A DNA stretch of 41,302 nt from Paludibacteraceae bacterium (GTDB lineage Bacteria; Bacteroidota; Bacteroidia; Bacteroidales; Paludibacteraceae): the NCBI GenBank assembly GCA_017430235.1, contig JAFRNH010000002.1, forward strand, positions 1 through 41,302, given 5' to 3'. Positions 24,301 through 32,311 of this stretch are shown here, piece after piece. A program made the position numbers and the translations under genes. How positions within the stretch are numbered: position 1 is the first letter of the stretch; the number at the start of each line of letters is the position of its first letter. The notes under the pieces were generated by a model, which ran no database searches, was not told the origin of the DNA, and saw only the letters and a list, made by a program, of their open reading frames with translations.

Positions 24301-25927
24301 CAATGCCACCAGCTTCCGCTCTGATGTCTACTTCAGAGCTCTCATAGCTAATTCAGAAGAAGATGCTAAACAATTTATGAAGGACGGCACTTCCGATTGT
24401 GGAAGCAACAAAATCACCAATCTCCTTTCATTGAGATTGAACAAATTGATTCCTAATCAATGGCCAGACTCCATCTGTTCTACAAAGAAAAAGGTGACCT
24501 ACTCTATCAACAAAGAGAAGATCGGAACCATCGCCGAAGGTTACCAATTGGTATGGTGGTCTAAACTTGCGGACGATGAAGACTACAAGCGACTTGAATT
24601 CGACGGAGCAGACTCCATCACACTCAAGGCAAAACCTAACATGAGTGTCAAAGCCTCTCTTCAGAAAGGCGACACCGTTGCTTTAACATACGAAGGAACT
24701 CTCTTCGTGGAGGTAGATCCAACCTTTACTCTACAATCAAGTAAAGATACCGTATGTCGCAACGATGAGGTGACATTAACTGCCACTCAACTCACAGGCG
24801 AGGAAGGCAAATACATTTGGAGCAACGGAATGACCGACAGTTCCATTACCGTTCAAGTTGATGCAGAACGTTACGCCGTTCGTTTGGAGCCACGCTATGG
24901 CTTATGTAAGGCTAAGACAGACACCATACAGTTGACCATCGACGAGCCAATCGACTTTGAATTGGCACTAGACAAAGAGGTGATATGTGCAAGCGACAGC
25001 AACGGTATCACACTCTCTATCCTCTCAAACCAAGAATTGGGTCTTATCGCATGGGATGACAGCACATCAGCAGACACTCTCCATGTGACACCAAAAGAGA
25101 ATGGCACACGTACGGCAACCGTTCAGTCTATCTTCAACAAATGTCCATCCGTGACAAAAGAGATTGCGTACCAAGTACGTCAACCACTCGCAGTCACTAT
25201 CAGTACAGACAAGGATGACATCTGTCAGGAAGGAGCCGACTCCGTCACAGTTACCGCAGAAGCCCTCTCAGGAAAAGCTGAATCTTACATCTGGTGGGAC
25301 GGAAAGAAGACCACCGAGAACGAACGTACCTTCAAGCCACAGTCCGACACGGAAGTATGGGTTTATATCTCAGACAACGTTTGTCCTGATTCAGAGAAAG
25401 ACTCCATCAACATCACAGTGGCCAAACCTGCCACCATCCAATTATCTTCTACCAACAAGATATTTGAATATGGTTCAGACATCAATCTATTGGCTGACAC
25501 CTCTTCTGTAGTCAGAGGTCCATACTCATGGTACTATATCGATGCAGAAGGCGACAAACATTTGATGACAATCAGTGATGAGTTGAGTTTTGCCGATATG
25601 CCAAACCAAGATGTCACCTATCAGGTAGTGGCAGATAACGGAGCATGTTCACAAATCGAGAGTAACTTCATAAAAGTTGCTTTGGTAGACAACATCGTGA
25701 TACCAACCGTCTTCACTCCATACACTGTAGATGGTGAGAACGATGACTTCATGCCAGGCTATACAGTGATTATCTACAACCGCTACGGAGACATCGTATG
25801 TAACTCCAGCAACGGTTGGGACGGATACTACAAAGGCGTGCTTGCCGATCCAGGCGTCTACATCTACGTTTTGACGTTGAGAGACGGACGAGTGGTGAAA
25901 GGTACAATTGAAATATTCAGAAAATAA
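21323..25927 (+). CDS. Giant T9SS-exported surface protein with type B C-terminal sorting domain
   Basis: A 1534-aa protein with a Sec signal (about residues 1-23, cleavage likely near AHS). Residues 25-840 hold a series of transthyretin/SpaA-like modules, each with a 'DASGR..P.G.Y.Y' style pattern such as YTTDASGRLVDPFIPAGDYS; next a Big_2-like Ig domain (845-925, PADATLKEIDWSVDNEVI); then Ig/PKD-like modules with paired cysteines (1139-1450). The last 80 residues (IVIPTVFTPYTVDGENDDF ... YNRYGDIV ... GVYIYVLTLRDGR) are the gliding-motility-associated (CHU_C) type B sorting domain, which directs passage through the type IX secretion system. It is likely a surface adhesin or stalk. The next two genes, an OmpA-family protein and a PorP/SprF protein, are the usual partners. 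No catalytic domain was seen. Confidence 0.9.
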   Translation: MTRLKLRLLSLLGFLCIWINAHSEGVLIFEISDAQNKPVTDLQIEISQNGTLYKTYTTDASGRLVDPFIPAGDYSYSFKFGDLSQGAFSVKDGDYSWINLDYRLWTISFKDDEGKPLVNKKATIYTVAEDGTETLVSEKMSDEAGNTEFLVPEGNYKYSTFKGTGYQQVKDENINTAVEVTSGEITHQTHFCFINDKKENLTIFAKDIMVTHIAPDSIYRFGSVDAHSHTISHGYFLYNTTESYVSCPAGTYSCSVETQDYGTVVDTFVVDDNDPLTNNIIYLVLPTLPDTSKKQEETFTLETSDSATAATPYELTVMVRLDDGTEMPIENALSNLLVSDDYSQESGYQFTDGSGKATWYVAEGTYDIAIVNDTLKKIQVVSDTTVYINISDFAKVYFDFYIEDKKFNPASVSEILNWFSGNESRTFSYYGEIKKESSDIFVFCYDKPIILPRGNFAYSLYMNEKDYHRSFIKDYTIRANDTAIHNKITLQPFYTVNIVMLDNNGANFESRQYVEMIQFGYKSKLVTDSLGFYSGRHITGDYTFIAFEDTQSITLTSDTTLYFHPKSLISQKVKFQFLHDGKLVYPQIMNMDIYTSEDKPYAKTVSHLYEEYNGNNNVWVFDEPTICEPNDYYIEYILKDYLFDGTFQLNFNISPSINPDTTIYIVVPVKRSVTITIKDANLDLVTGVFGNIYKYDENGELLTSTDYDSDSHAGLRTNSDGKLIDHLVPGRYQLRILDIVRDFIVKDYDLNFEIISGTKMYDVKYIVMYETSRKPADNLMLEVTKEGQFYNTTYTDQDGKVEIFCEEGDYAYFLHYDEGYNGSYHLTKDTTIYLYIKDPVKIGSMDILGCACMTHNDSIPLSVNFTPADATLKEIDWSVDNEVIAHVTSDGVLVTHDVTQDGFIAITATSKDGSGVKVTRTFFVGNGNCGPDQKLHYQNTSDTDIPLVSDSISLYITAEGVDNFTHVYVYQSSTDSIKWTTLAGPTTDTAVVINATSFRSDVYFRALIANSEEDAKQFMKDGTSDCGSNKITNLLSLRLNKLIPNQWPDSICSTKKKVTYSINKEKIGTIAEGYQLVWWSKLADDEDYKRLEFDGADSITLKAKPNMSVKASLQKGDTVALTYEGTLFVEVDPTFTLQSSKDTVCRNDEVTLTATQLTGEEGKYIWSNGMTDSSITVQVDAERYAVRLEPRYGLCKAKTDTIQLTIDEPIDFELALDKEVICASDSNGITLSILSNQELGLIAWDDSTSADTLHVTPKENGTRTATVQSIFNKCPSVTKEIAYQVRQPLAVTISTDKDDICQEGADSVTVTAEALSGKAESYIWWDGKKTTENERTFKPQSDTEVWVYISDNVCPDSEKDSINITVAKPATIQLSSTNKIFEYGSDINLLADTSSVVRGPYSWYYIDAEGDKHLMTISDELSFADMPNQDVTYQVVADNGACSQIESNFIKVALVDNIVIPTVFTPYTVDGENDDFMPGYTVIIYNRYGDIVCNSSNGWDGYYKGVLADPGVYIYVLTLRDGRVVKGTIEIFRK

Positions 25928-25946
25928 TTAAGGAGGGATTACAATA

Positions 25947-27386
25947 ATGAAAAAGTTATTATTCACCCTATTTGCCATAGGAGCAATTATCAATTCCTTG
26001 GAGGGATATTGCCACCAAACGACCAATTTCACTGGCACGAAAAACGTGAGTGAAAAGGAACTGATCTCTAAATACAAGGATGGCAAGGTGCTACTCGTCA
26101 GAAACGATAGCACATTCATTGCCGACATCGATGAGTATGGTCAAATTCAGAACCTCACCTATACAGATGATTTGAAGAAGATCGTCAGAGATGGTCAGGT
26201 ATCATACGGTTCCAAGAGCGGTTCGCTCTACTACACACAATCTGGCAAACTCTTCACTGCAAAACAGAAGAAGAACGGTCAGTGGGTAGAAGATAAATAC
26301 ATCGAAATACCAGGTTTCAATGTGAAACGCGACAAGTACAGAGGTTCCGTCTTGGCCTATGCCAACTGGCGCTACATGCCAGAGGATTCCATCGTCATTC
26401 TCAATCCCGCATTGAACGAGGATGAGACAGTGATGTACTTCGCTTCCAATTTGAGAAGCAAGAAGGGACTCGACATCTGGAAAGTGGAGAAACTAGCAGA
26501 CAATGTGTGGGGAAATCCACAAAGAATGGGTACGAATGTCAATTCAGAGAGTGACGAAAACTATCCATTCGTAACAGAAGATGGCAACCTCACTTTCGCA
26601 TCCAACCGCAAGGTGGGCAATGCAGTACCCGACAGTGGGAAATACAACATCTACACACTCGACCCTAAGAAGGACAAGAAACCAGAGTTGCTGGTACTAG
26701 AGACGAAAAAGGTGGAAGTTCCCGTTGTAACAGAACCTGTTCAGCCAAAGCAGGACAGTACCCTTGCAAAGGAAGTCGATGGCGTATCATCCGCTACGAC
26801 ACCAGCAAACAAAGAGATTGCACAGAACAATCAAGAGCCTGCTAAATCATCCGTAGTTGAGCAACCAGAAAAAGTGGTTGCACCAGCAGAGGAGAAGAAG
26901 GAGGAGATGAACCGTAAGATTGAAAAGGCATTGAGTCAACCAGTAGTCTTTTCATCGACCGACTTCATCGAACCAGCAAGCAATGTGAATCAGAAGTTGG
27001 AAGAGCATCCAGACACAGTGATTAAGATCTCTAAGAACGTGCTTGGAACACACGAGATGCGTATCTTCTATTTCGAATTTGACAAGGGTATACCGAACGG
27101 TACCTACAAAGAAGATTTGGAAATTGTATTGGATTTCATCAATGCTTATCCAGACAGTAAATTCCTATTGGTGGGTCACACAGACGAGCGTGGAACCATC
27201 GAGTACAACGACGCTCTTTCACAGAAAAGAGCTGAGTGGGTCTACTTTAACCTATTGTTAAGAGGAATTAAGCCAGAGCGCTTGCAAATGCGTGCAGATG
27301 GCGAACATCATCCAATTATCAAAAATGCCAAAACGGAAGAGGATCATCAAAAGAACCGCCGTGTGGAAATTTACAAGTTGAATTAA
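25947..27386 (+). CDS. OmpA-family protein with PD40-like repeats (SprE/PorE-like architecture)
   Basis: A 479-aa protein with an N-terminal signal (to about residue 23). Residues 145-235 have PD40/WD40-like beta-propeller motifs (DETVMYFASNLRSKKGLDIW and NLTFASNRK...YNIYTLD). A low-complexity Pro/Lys/Glu linker at 240-340 would span the periplasm or outer-membrane gap. An OmpA C-terminal domain at 369-479 has LLVGHTDERGTIEYNDALS and RRVEIYKLN, the Asp and Arg that bind diaminopimelate in peptidoglycan. It starts 19 nt after the adhesin gene and ends 14 nt before the PorP/SprF gene. By analogy with the SprB locus of Flavobacterium it may anchor the exported adhesin to the cell wall; this is inference. 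Confidence 0.9.
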   Translation: MKKLLFTLFAIGAIINSLEGYCHQTTNFTGTKNVSEKELISKYKDGKVLLVRNDSTFIADIDEYGQIQNLTYTDDLKKIVRDGQVSYGSKSGSLYYTQSGKLFTAKQKKNGQWVEDKYIEIPGFNVKRDKYRGSVLAYANWRYMPEDSIVILNPALNEDETVMYFASNLRSKKGLDIWKVEKLADNVWGNPQRMGTNVNSESDENYPFVTEDGNLTFASNRKVGNAVPDSGKYNIYTLDPKKDKKPELLVLETKKVEVPVVTEPVQPKQDSTLAKEVDGVSSATTPANKEIAQNNQEPAKSSVVEQPEKVVAPAEEKKEEMNRKIEKALSQPVVFSSTDFIEPASNVNQKLEEHPDTVIKISKNVLGTHEMRIFYFEFDKGIPNGTYKEDLEIVLDFINAYPDSKFLLVGHTDERGTIEYNDALSQKRAEWVYFNLLLRGIKPERLQMRADGEHHPIIKNAKTEEDHQKNRRVEIYKLN

Positions 27387-27400
27387 GATTTGATTAGAGT

Positions 27401-28321
27401 ATGATTAGAACAATGAAAAATAAGATCGTTTTCAAATTAATAGCCGTGTTGTGTGGCGCACTATTGTGCCTCAACACTGCACAAGCCCAACAAGACTTGT
27501 TGCTTTCCCAACAATTGTTCTCCCGTATCAATGTGAACCCAGCAGGAACAGGTAACAATGAGAAGTTTGATTTATTCGTATTGGGCAGATTTCAATGGGT
27601 GGGGGTTGACAACGGACCTAAGGTGGGTCTGATGAACTTCACCGCCTATAGCGAAAGATTCAAATCCAGCGCAGGTATCACCCTCTTTCACGACCACCTA
27701 GGTATCGGACACAGCACCACCAACGTGCAAGCTGTTTACTCCTATCACTTGGATATCACAGAGAAATATATCCTCTCACTGGGACTCTCCGGTGGTGTTA
27801 ACTTCGGTTACTTCAATCCGCAAAACAACATCTTGCGCGACGAGACGGAATACTCCGACCCCGACACCTACGTACAAGAGAAGACCACTGAGGTGAAACC
27901 CGATCTGAACTTCGGTTTCGAGTTCACCTCCAAGCATTGGATGGTGGGTGCATCTTGCACACACTTGCTAAATGATAGTTCCACCACCTTCAAAGCAGGT
28001 CGTCACTTCTATGTATACGGACGTGGATTCATCCCTGTTTCTGAGCACTTCGACGTAGCTCCTGCCCTCGCCTTCATGCACAAAAAGAAGGTCAACGCAT
28101 TGGAGGTCAACGCCATGGCATTCTACAACCGCTTTATCTGGGGCGGTGTCACTTGGAAGCCAGACTTGTCCAACCCAACGGAGATGTCGATGATGGCATT
28201 CACCTTGGGTATCGAATGGAACGAACTAATTCGTGTGGGTTACACCTACAACCTCAACTTAGGCAAATACAACAACTTGCCTTCCAACACACACGAGATA
28301 CTGCTTTCGGTACAGTTCTAA
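27401..28321 (+). CDS. PorP/SprF family T9SS outer-membrane protein
   Basis: A 306-aa protein with a signal ending in AQAQQ, then LLLSQQLFSRINVNPAGTG, the hallmark opening of PorP/SprF proteins. The remainder is a set of amphipathic beta strands, ending in a phenylalanine (LLSVQF) as usual for outer-membrane barrels. In Flavobacterium, type B sorting domains need a matching SprF-like protein for secretion and attachment, and the genes are adjacent, as in this locus. This one is therefore likely dedicated to the 1534-aa protein two genes upstream. Translation could also begin at the second Met (27413). The strong hairpin that follows closes the operon. Confidence 0.92.
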   Translation: MIRTMKNKIVFKLIAVLCGALLCLNTAQAQQDLLLSQQLFSRINVNPAGTGNNEKFDLFVLGRFQWVGVDNGPKVGLMNFTAYSERFKSSAGITLFHDHLGIGHSTTNVQAVYSYHLDITEKYILSLGLSGGVNFGYFNPQNNILRDETEYSDPDTYVQEKTTEVKPDLNFGFEFTSKHWMVGASCTHLLNDSSTTFKAGRHFYVYGRGFIPVSEHFDVAPALAFMHKKKVNALEVNAMAFYNRFIWGGVTWKPDLSNPTEMSMMAFTLGIEWNELIRVGYTYNLNLGKYNNLPSNTHEILLSVQF

Positions 28322-28340
28322 AAGGATAGAAACCAATAAT

Positions 28341-28377
28341 CGAGGGGGCATCAAGATTGAGTCTTGATGCCCCCTCG
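28341..28377. terminator. Strong bidirectional terminator
   Basis: A perfect 16-bp stem (CGAGGGGGCATCAAGA with its complement) around a 5-nt loop, between the converging porP-like gene and the small lipoprotein gene. It is the most stable hairpin I noticed in the window outside the REP islands. Confidence 0.85.
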
Positions 28378-28397
28378 CTATAGATTATAGAGAAGTA

Positions 28398-28859
28398 TCA
28401 TTCTTCCTTATACGGATGCAACTTAGCATATTCGTAGTCTTCTTCGGTGATGACGTAACGGCATACATATACGTCAGGCGCTTTTTCCTCCTTTGTATAA
28501 CATTGAGGACGATCTATCATGCAAAGATGTTCCAAATTAGGCTTGCACAAACAAGTTATTGTATCTTCAAACACAAGGAAAACACGTCCATACCAAAAGG
28601 GTTCAATTTCACCTGCGATACCATTAGTTTCCCCTATTCGGACAATACTATCCGATGGATAAAGCGTGAAAATTTCCATACTCGGATCATCTTCACCTTT
28701 CAAAATATGATGATACACAATGTCTACCTTCTTCGAAGTGCCATTTGTAATAACAAATGTGTAGTCTCCAACTGTCACCTTATCGACGTCTTCTTCTCCA
28801 CAGGAAAATAGCAAGAGAGAGAAAAAACATGTAATAAAACAAAATTTTAATTTATCCAT
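28398..28859 (-). CDS. Small lipoprotein, intact paralog of the fragment at 30723-30998
   Basis: A 153-aa protein with a lipoprotein signal ending LLFSC (Cys20), followed by GEEDVDK, acidic enough to suggest surface export. The rest is beta-rich with several cysteines (LCKPNLEHLC, PQCYTK) and ends RYVITEEDYEYAKLHPYKEE. That ending is shared with a truncated copy 2.3 kb away, with 63 of 64 nt identical at the 3' end. The first 13 nt overlap the end of the zincin-motif lipoprotein gene, so the two are probably one operon. The function is unknown; pairing with the putative protease suggests a partner or inhibitor, but nothing in the sequence proves that. Confidence 0.75.
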   Translation of the reverse strand: MDKLKFCFITCFFSLLLFSCGEEDVDKVTVGDYTFVITNGTSKKVDIVYHHILKGEDDPSMEIFTLYPSDSIVRIGETNGIAGEIEPFWYGRVFLVFEDTITCLCKPNLEHLCMIDRPQCYTKEEKAPDVYVCRYVITEEDYEYAKLHPYKEE

Positions 28860-30487
28860 TTTTCTTTATATAATTTTAAAAATTTATTAATCTGATTAAC
28901 TGTCACATTTTCAGGACGATTATTTTTCATAAAGGTTTCCACATCTACATAATTTTTCATTAAAACAAGTTTACCGTCTATCAATGGTAATGTATAACCA
29001 GATACCTCATCATCTGGAGTTCCGCTATTATACCTACTTTGATTATCATCATCTACCATATCGACAAACAGCGGAGAATAAATTAAAGATCTGTTAACTT
29101 CAGGCCATTTCTGCTCGGATTTTTTGTCATTCCAATAATCCATCAGATATGAGGACGCTCTTAATTTTCGATATTCATTTAATGACAAATACCATTCTAC
29201 TGCAACCGCCCAACTATCTTTTATGAATGCGCTTGTATTATCGTAATCACTTTTACTCATACGACAAGCATGAGAGGCATGTGCCAATTCATGCAAAGTA
29301 GTAGAAAACACAAGACTTACAGGTGAAATTCTTTCTTTAATCACTCCGTTCTCTTTAATAAAGCTTTTCTCATAAATTTTAATCGCAGAGAATATCCAAC
29401 TCCATGTGCGAACAATAGAAGGATCCGTGGAACCCAAAGAATATCCTTCTGGATCACGTCCTGTCTGATATGAAATCTTCAAACTTTTGCTTGGACGTAC
29501 TAACCCGCAACAATCACCATAGTAATATTTATACAATGCACGATGGATGGCAGAATAATGCAAAGATTTCTGCGTACCCGTCCCAATATTCAAATTCCAT
29601 CTGCCTTTCTGGTTCGGACCATGGTAATAGGCCTGTGTACCATCATCACGAATATCCCACATGTCACGCTCCCACTCTATACTGTATTCCACACTCGTCC
29701 GCTTGTCATCAAACGTGACGTTACCATTCACATCCGTGTAGTGGTATGCCTTCAAAAAGGAAAAGTAACGAATACGTACCTTCACTCCCTGAATAGGAAT
29801 ATATTTTTCCATAAGATCATCGTATGCCTTGATAGTAGCAGCTGGAGTCCACTTCGAGCGCAGAGTAGCCTTACCGATACCCGTTTGAATCAATGCTTCC
29901 TGCACCAACATTTTCCAAGTAAATTTTGTAGAATTTGTCGACCTAAGCTGATTATCACTTACAGAGATATCCTCTCTATCAATGTTCTCATCTAGAATAT
30001 ATAGTTCTTCGAGTATCTCATACGTAATACCCAAATCCTTTAAATTATACTCCACTGGCACCACCGTATACTGCCATGTAATAGCCCCTTGGGGTAACGA
30101 TGGATCATGATAAGAATCTCCCTCCGTCAGTTTCCGATCCAACGGATAAGGATCCAAATCCAACGTCTTATCAGCAACCAAACGCTCATATTCTGTTGTA
30201 TCAAGTGGCAAGAAACGCACATATAGATGCGTCGGTTCTAAAATAATTTTACTTCTAAGTCCCGACCGTGTCGATAGCGAATCTATAGACCGCTGCATAT
30301 TACGAAGCAAGAATGGACTCTCGACCTTTTCGCCAACAATGATTTCTCCATTACTAGTCTGTTGTTTTTGAACTGATTCACTCAACACCTCTGCTTTCTC
30401 ACAAGAGGAAATAACAACAAGGAAGAAGATATCACATAAATAAAACAACTTCCACAAACATTTTTTTTTACCTTTAAGAAATAACAT
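28847..30487 (-). CDS. Lipoprotein with zincin HExxH motif, putative metallopeptidase
   Basis: A 546-aa protein counted from the ATG at 30487; a GTG at 30508 in the same frame is possible but gives a poorer signal. The signal ends VVISSC, so Cys28 (about) is acylated. The middle contains IQGVKVRIRYFSFLKAYHYTDVNGNVTFDD, which resembles a carboxypeptidase-regulatory beta module and is cited here as a region near 240-270. TLHELAHASH at about 397-406 is an HExxH zinc motif, with a possible third ligand (Glu in VAVEWYLSLNEY) some 25 residues later. I do not recognise the family by name. It would sit in the outer membrane. The small lipoprotein gene follows with a 13-nt overlap, and a truncated paralog of that gene lies upstream. 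Confidence 0.75.
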   Translation of the reverse strand: MLFLKGKKKCLWKLFYLCDIFFLVVISSCEKAEVLSESVQKQQTSNGEIIVGEKVESPFLLRNMQRSIDSLSTRSGLRSKIILEPTHLYVRFLPLDTTEYERLVADKTLDLDPYPLDRKLTEGDSYHDPSLPQGAITWQYTVVPVEYNLKDLGITYEILEELYILDENIDREDISVSDNQLRSTNSTKFTWKMLVQEALIQTGIGKATLRSKWTPAATIKAYDDLMEKYIPIQGVKVRIRYFSFLKAYHYTDVNGNVTFDDKRTSVEYSIEWERDMWDIRDDGTQAYYHGPNQKGRWNLNIGTGTQKSLHYSAIHRALYKYYYGDCCGLVRPSKSLKISYQTGRDPEGYSLGSTDPSIVRTWSWIFSAIKIYEKSFIKENGVIKERISPVSLVFSTTLHELAHASHACRMSKSDYDNTSAFIKDSWAVAVEWYLSLNEYRKLRASSYLMDYWNDKKSEQKWPEVNRSLIYSPLFVDMVDDDNQSRYNSGTPDDEVSGYTLPLIDGKLVLMKNYVDVETFMKNNRPENVTVNQINKFLKLYKEKWIN

Positions 30488-30722
30488 AATCTTTAATTTG
30501 GAATACACTCAGTTACCTTTTTATAAATAAATTGAACATCAAAACGTTTCATATATTATGTCACATCAAGAAAATCATTTAATTACCATTATAAGTAAAA
30601 AACGACAGACTTTGCTAAATTACAAATAAATTTTCAAAAGGCAACATCTTTCTGAGAAATTTCATTCAATTACAGAAAAAGGAACCCAAAACAAGTCCTA
30701 CTAATTTGCCAATCGAACCACA

Positions 30723-30998
30723 TCATTCTTCCTTATACGAATGCAACTTAGCATATTCGTAGTCTTCTTCGGTGATGACGTAACGAAATTCATAATGGCA
30801 GTTCGGATATTCTGAAATTACATTCAACTTGTAATTCCTATCAAGAGCTATCATCTCATGATTCCTGTTTAATACGCAATCATATTTAACTGAATCATCG
30901 AATATCAGATATACCACTTTATCATTATACAAATCATACATGGTTGAATAAGAACCTTCCCCATTCTTGTGGTAAATTACACTATCATATCACATAAA
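30723..30998 (-). pseudogene. 5'-truncated paralog of the small lipoprotein gene
   Basis: The frame is open from just after the stop codon of the ChrA-type gene (TGA at 30990-30992 region) to a TGA at 30723, about 90 codons. There is no signal peptide; the first Met is internal (30941). The protein aligns with the C-terminal half of the intact paralog: DSVIYHKNGEG...YNDKVVYLIFDDSV against SDSIVRIGETNG...YGRVFLVFEDTI, and the same final 19 residues apart from one Pro/Ser change. The 3' 64 nt (30722-30785) match 28397-28460 with one difference, while the upstream part has diverged widely. The 5' half seems lost by a deletion that ends at the ChrA gene. Confidence 0.75.
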
Positions 30999-31529
30999 CA
31001 AAACGCCAAGAAGAGCTGAACCGGCAATCAGCCACATTGGGTTGACTTTAAAGAAATGCAATGCCACAAAAGAGACAACAAAGATGATTACCGACAAATT
31101 ATGTTCTCCCCATCCAAAATCAGAGAAGTTCTCTTTATTCATCAACATCAAGGCTGCCGCCAAAATCAAGCCACCCAAAACGGGACGCAAGCCTGACATG
31201 ATGTACTGCACATAACGGTTATCCTTATTTTTAAATAAAAATCGAATCACTAGATACATCAAAAAAACGGATGGCAAACAGAGCGACACGGTTGCCACAA
31301 TAGCACCAGGAACACCTGCTACGGAGTAACCCACATAGGTAGCAGTATTGATGGAGACGGGTCCGGGAGTCATCTGCGAGATAGCCAGCATATCGGAAAA
31401 CTCCGTGATGGTCATCCAATTAAAATGGTCCACCACCTCAAACTGAATCAGTGAAAGCATGGCATATCCACCACCGAACCCCAAGAGTCCGATTTTAAAG
31501 AAGACATATAACAACTGAAGGAAAACCAT
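30990..31529 (-). CDS. ChrA-type transporter half, second gene
   Basis: A 179-aa membrane protein of the short-chain chromate ion transporter (CHR) family. Signature GFGGGYAMLSLIQFEVVD lies near residues 17-34 and SQMTPGPVSINTATYVGY near 51-68, followed by four or five more helices. Short CHR proteins work as pairs of homologous halves; the partner is encoded 3 nt upstream. Chromate export is shown only for some members, and in gut bacteria the natural substrate is uncertain. The 3' end meets the lipoprotein pseudogene without any gap, marking a rearrangement joint. Confidence 0.9.
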   Translation of the reverse strand: MVFLQLLYVFFKIGLLGFGGGYAMLSLIQFEVVDHFNWMTITEFSDMLAISQMTPGPVSINTATYVGYSVAGVPGAIVATVSLCLPSVFLMYLVIRFLFKNKDNRYVQYIMSGLRPVLGGLILAAALMLMNKENFSDFGWGEHNLSVIIFVVSFVALHFFKVNPMWLIAGSALLGVLFM

Positions 31530-31532
31530 ACG

Positions 31533-32084
31533 TTACACTTTATTCATTTTACGATACATATAGATACCATACAACACGGCACCCACACAGACCACCAATA
31601 TCACCAGAATCGGAGAAACCTTAAACCGCCAAATCAGGATGGCAGAAACCAACGGAATCCATATCTTCTTCCACCCCATGCTGTTCTGCTTGATCAGGCG
31701 AACAGCCGGAGCCAATATCAACGCCACCACACAAGGACGGATGCCCTTGAAGATACGTTCAACCACCTCATTATCCTTTATCTCCGTAAAAAACATGGCA
31801 ATCAACAAAATCGCAACAAACGATGGCAGTGCGGCACCCAACGCCGAAAAGATGGCTCCCTTTTTCCCCCGCAACTTATACCCCACATACAAAGCCGTAT
31901 TGATGGCAAAGACGCCAGGCAAGGACTGTACCACAGCAATCAAATCCCAAAATTCCTCCTTCGACATATACTTACGCTTATCGACAATGGCTATCTCCAC
32001 CATCGAAAGCATAGCATAGCCACCACCCAACGTGAAGGCTCCTATCTGAAAAAAAATTTTGAATAACTCGATTAAACGAACCAT
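31533..32084 (-). CDS. ChrA-type transporter half, first gene
   Basis: A 183-aa membrane protein of the CHR family, homologous to the next gene: TLGGGYAMLSMVEIAIVD near residues 17-34 and VQSLPGVFAINTALYVGY near 50-67. The start is ATG at 32084 (MVRLIELFK); the frame extends five codons upstream to a TTG, which is less likely. The ATG is preceded by a TATCTTTG box at 32105-32112, so this is the first gene of a two-gene operon. The two halves probably form a heterodimeric anion transporter. Confidence 0.9.
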   Translation of the reverse strand: MVRLIELFKIFFQIGAFTLGGGYAMLSMVEIAIVDKRKYMSKEEFWDLIAVVQSLPGVFAINTALYVGYKLRGKKGAIFSALGAALPSFVAILLIAMFFTEIKDNEVVERIFKGIRPCVVALILAPAVRLIKQNSMGWKKIWIPLVSAILIWRFKVSPILVILVVCVGAVLYGIYMYRKMNKV

Positions 32085-32104
32085 ATCTGTAATTATCAAT
32101 AATG

Positions 32105-32112
32105 CAAAGATA
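32105..32112 (-). promoter_or_regulatory. Promoter -7 box of the ChrA-type pair
   Basis: TATCTTTG on the minus strand, 20 nt before the ATG, full TAnnTTTG match. It is back to back with the tRNA promoter. Confidence 0.5.
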
Positions 32113-32141
32113 AAAAAAAATATAATTTTTAATCCGAAAAG

Positions 32142-32173
32142 TTTTGGTTATATCGAAATATTGCGTACCTTTG
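32142..32173 (+). promoter_or_regulatory. tRNA-Lys promoter
   Basis: TTTTGG at 32142-32147, 18 nt, then TACCTTTG at 32166-32173, a full -7 match, about 32 nt before the tRNA. Confidence 0.6.
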
Positions 32174-32205
32174 CAACGCTTTTGAGAAATAAAGCAACCA
32201 AGGGA

Positions 32206-32278
32206 GAGCTAGTAGCTCAGCAGGTAGAGCACATCCCTTTTAAGGATGGGGTCTTGGGTTCGAGCCCCAACTGGCTCA
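32206..32278 (+). tRNA. tRNA-Lys (anticodon TTT)
   Basis: A 73-nt cloverleaf. The 7-bp acceptor stem pairs GAGCTAG with CTGGCTC (one T-G pair) and the discriminator base is A. The D stem is GCTC/GAGC, the anticodon stem CATCC/GGATG with loop CTTTTAA, and the T arm has GGTTCGAGCC. The 3' CCA is not encoded. The gene is single, with its own promoter and terminator. Confidence 0.96.
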
Positions 32279-32281
32279 CAG

Positions 32282-32311
32282 AAGCGACCAAGGAAACTTG
32301 GCCGCTTTTTT
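32282..32311 (+). terminator. Terminator after tRNA-Lys
   Basis: AAGCG-a-CCAAG, loop GAAA, CTTGG-c-CGCTT with one mismatch, running into six Ts: a standard intrinsic terminator 4 nt after the tRNA. Confidence 0.85.

Noticed and set aside
31639-32019. 126-aa plus-strand frame and similar long frames opposite queA, gmd and rseP
   Set aside because: They lie antisense to well-supported genes and have no family likeness; they are shadows of biased codon use.
32206-32311. tRNA-Lys as an integration site for a mobile element
   Set aside because: The tRNA 3' end is followed at once by its terminator and an ordinary gene; no repeat of the tRNA end and no integrase are seen.
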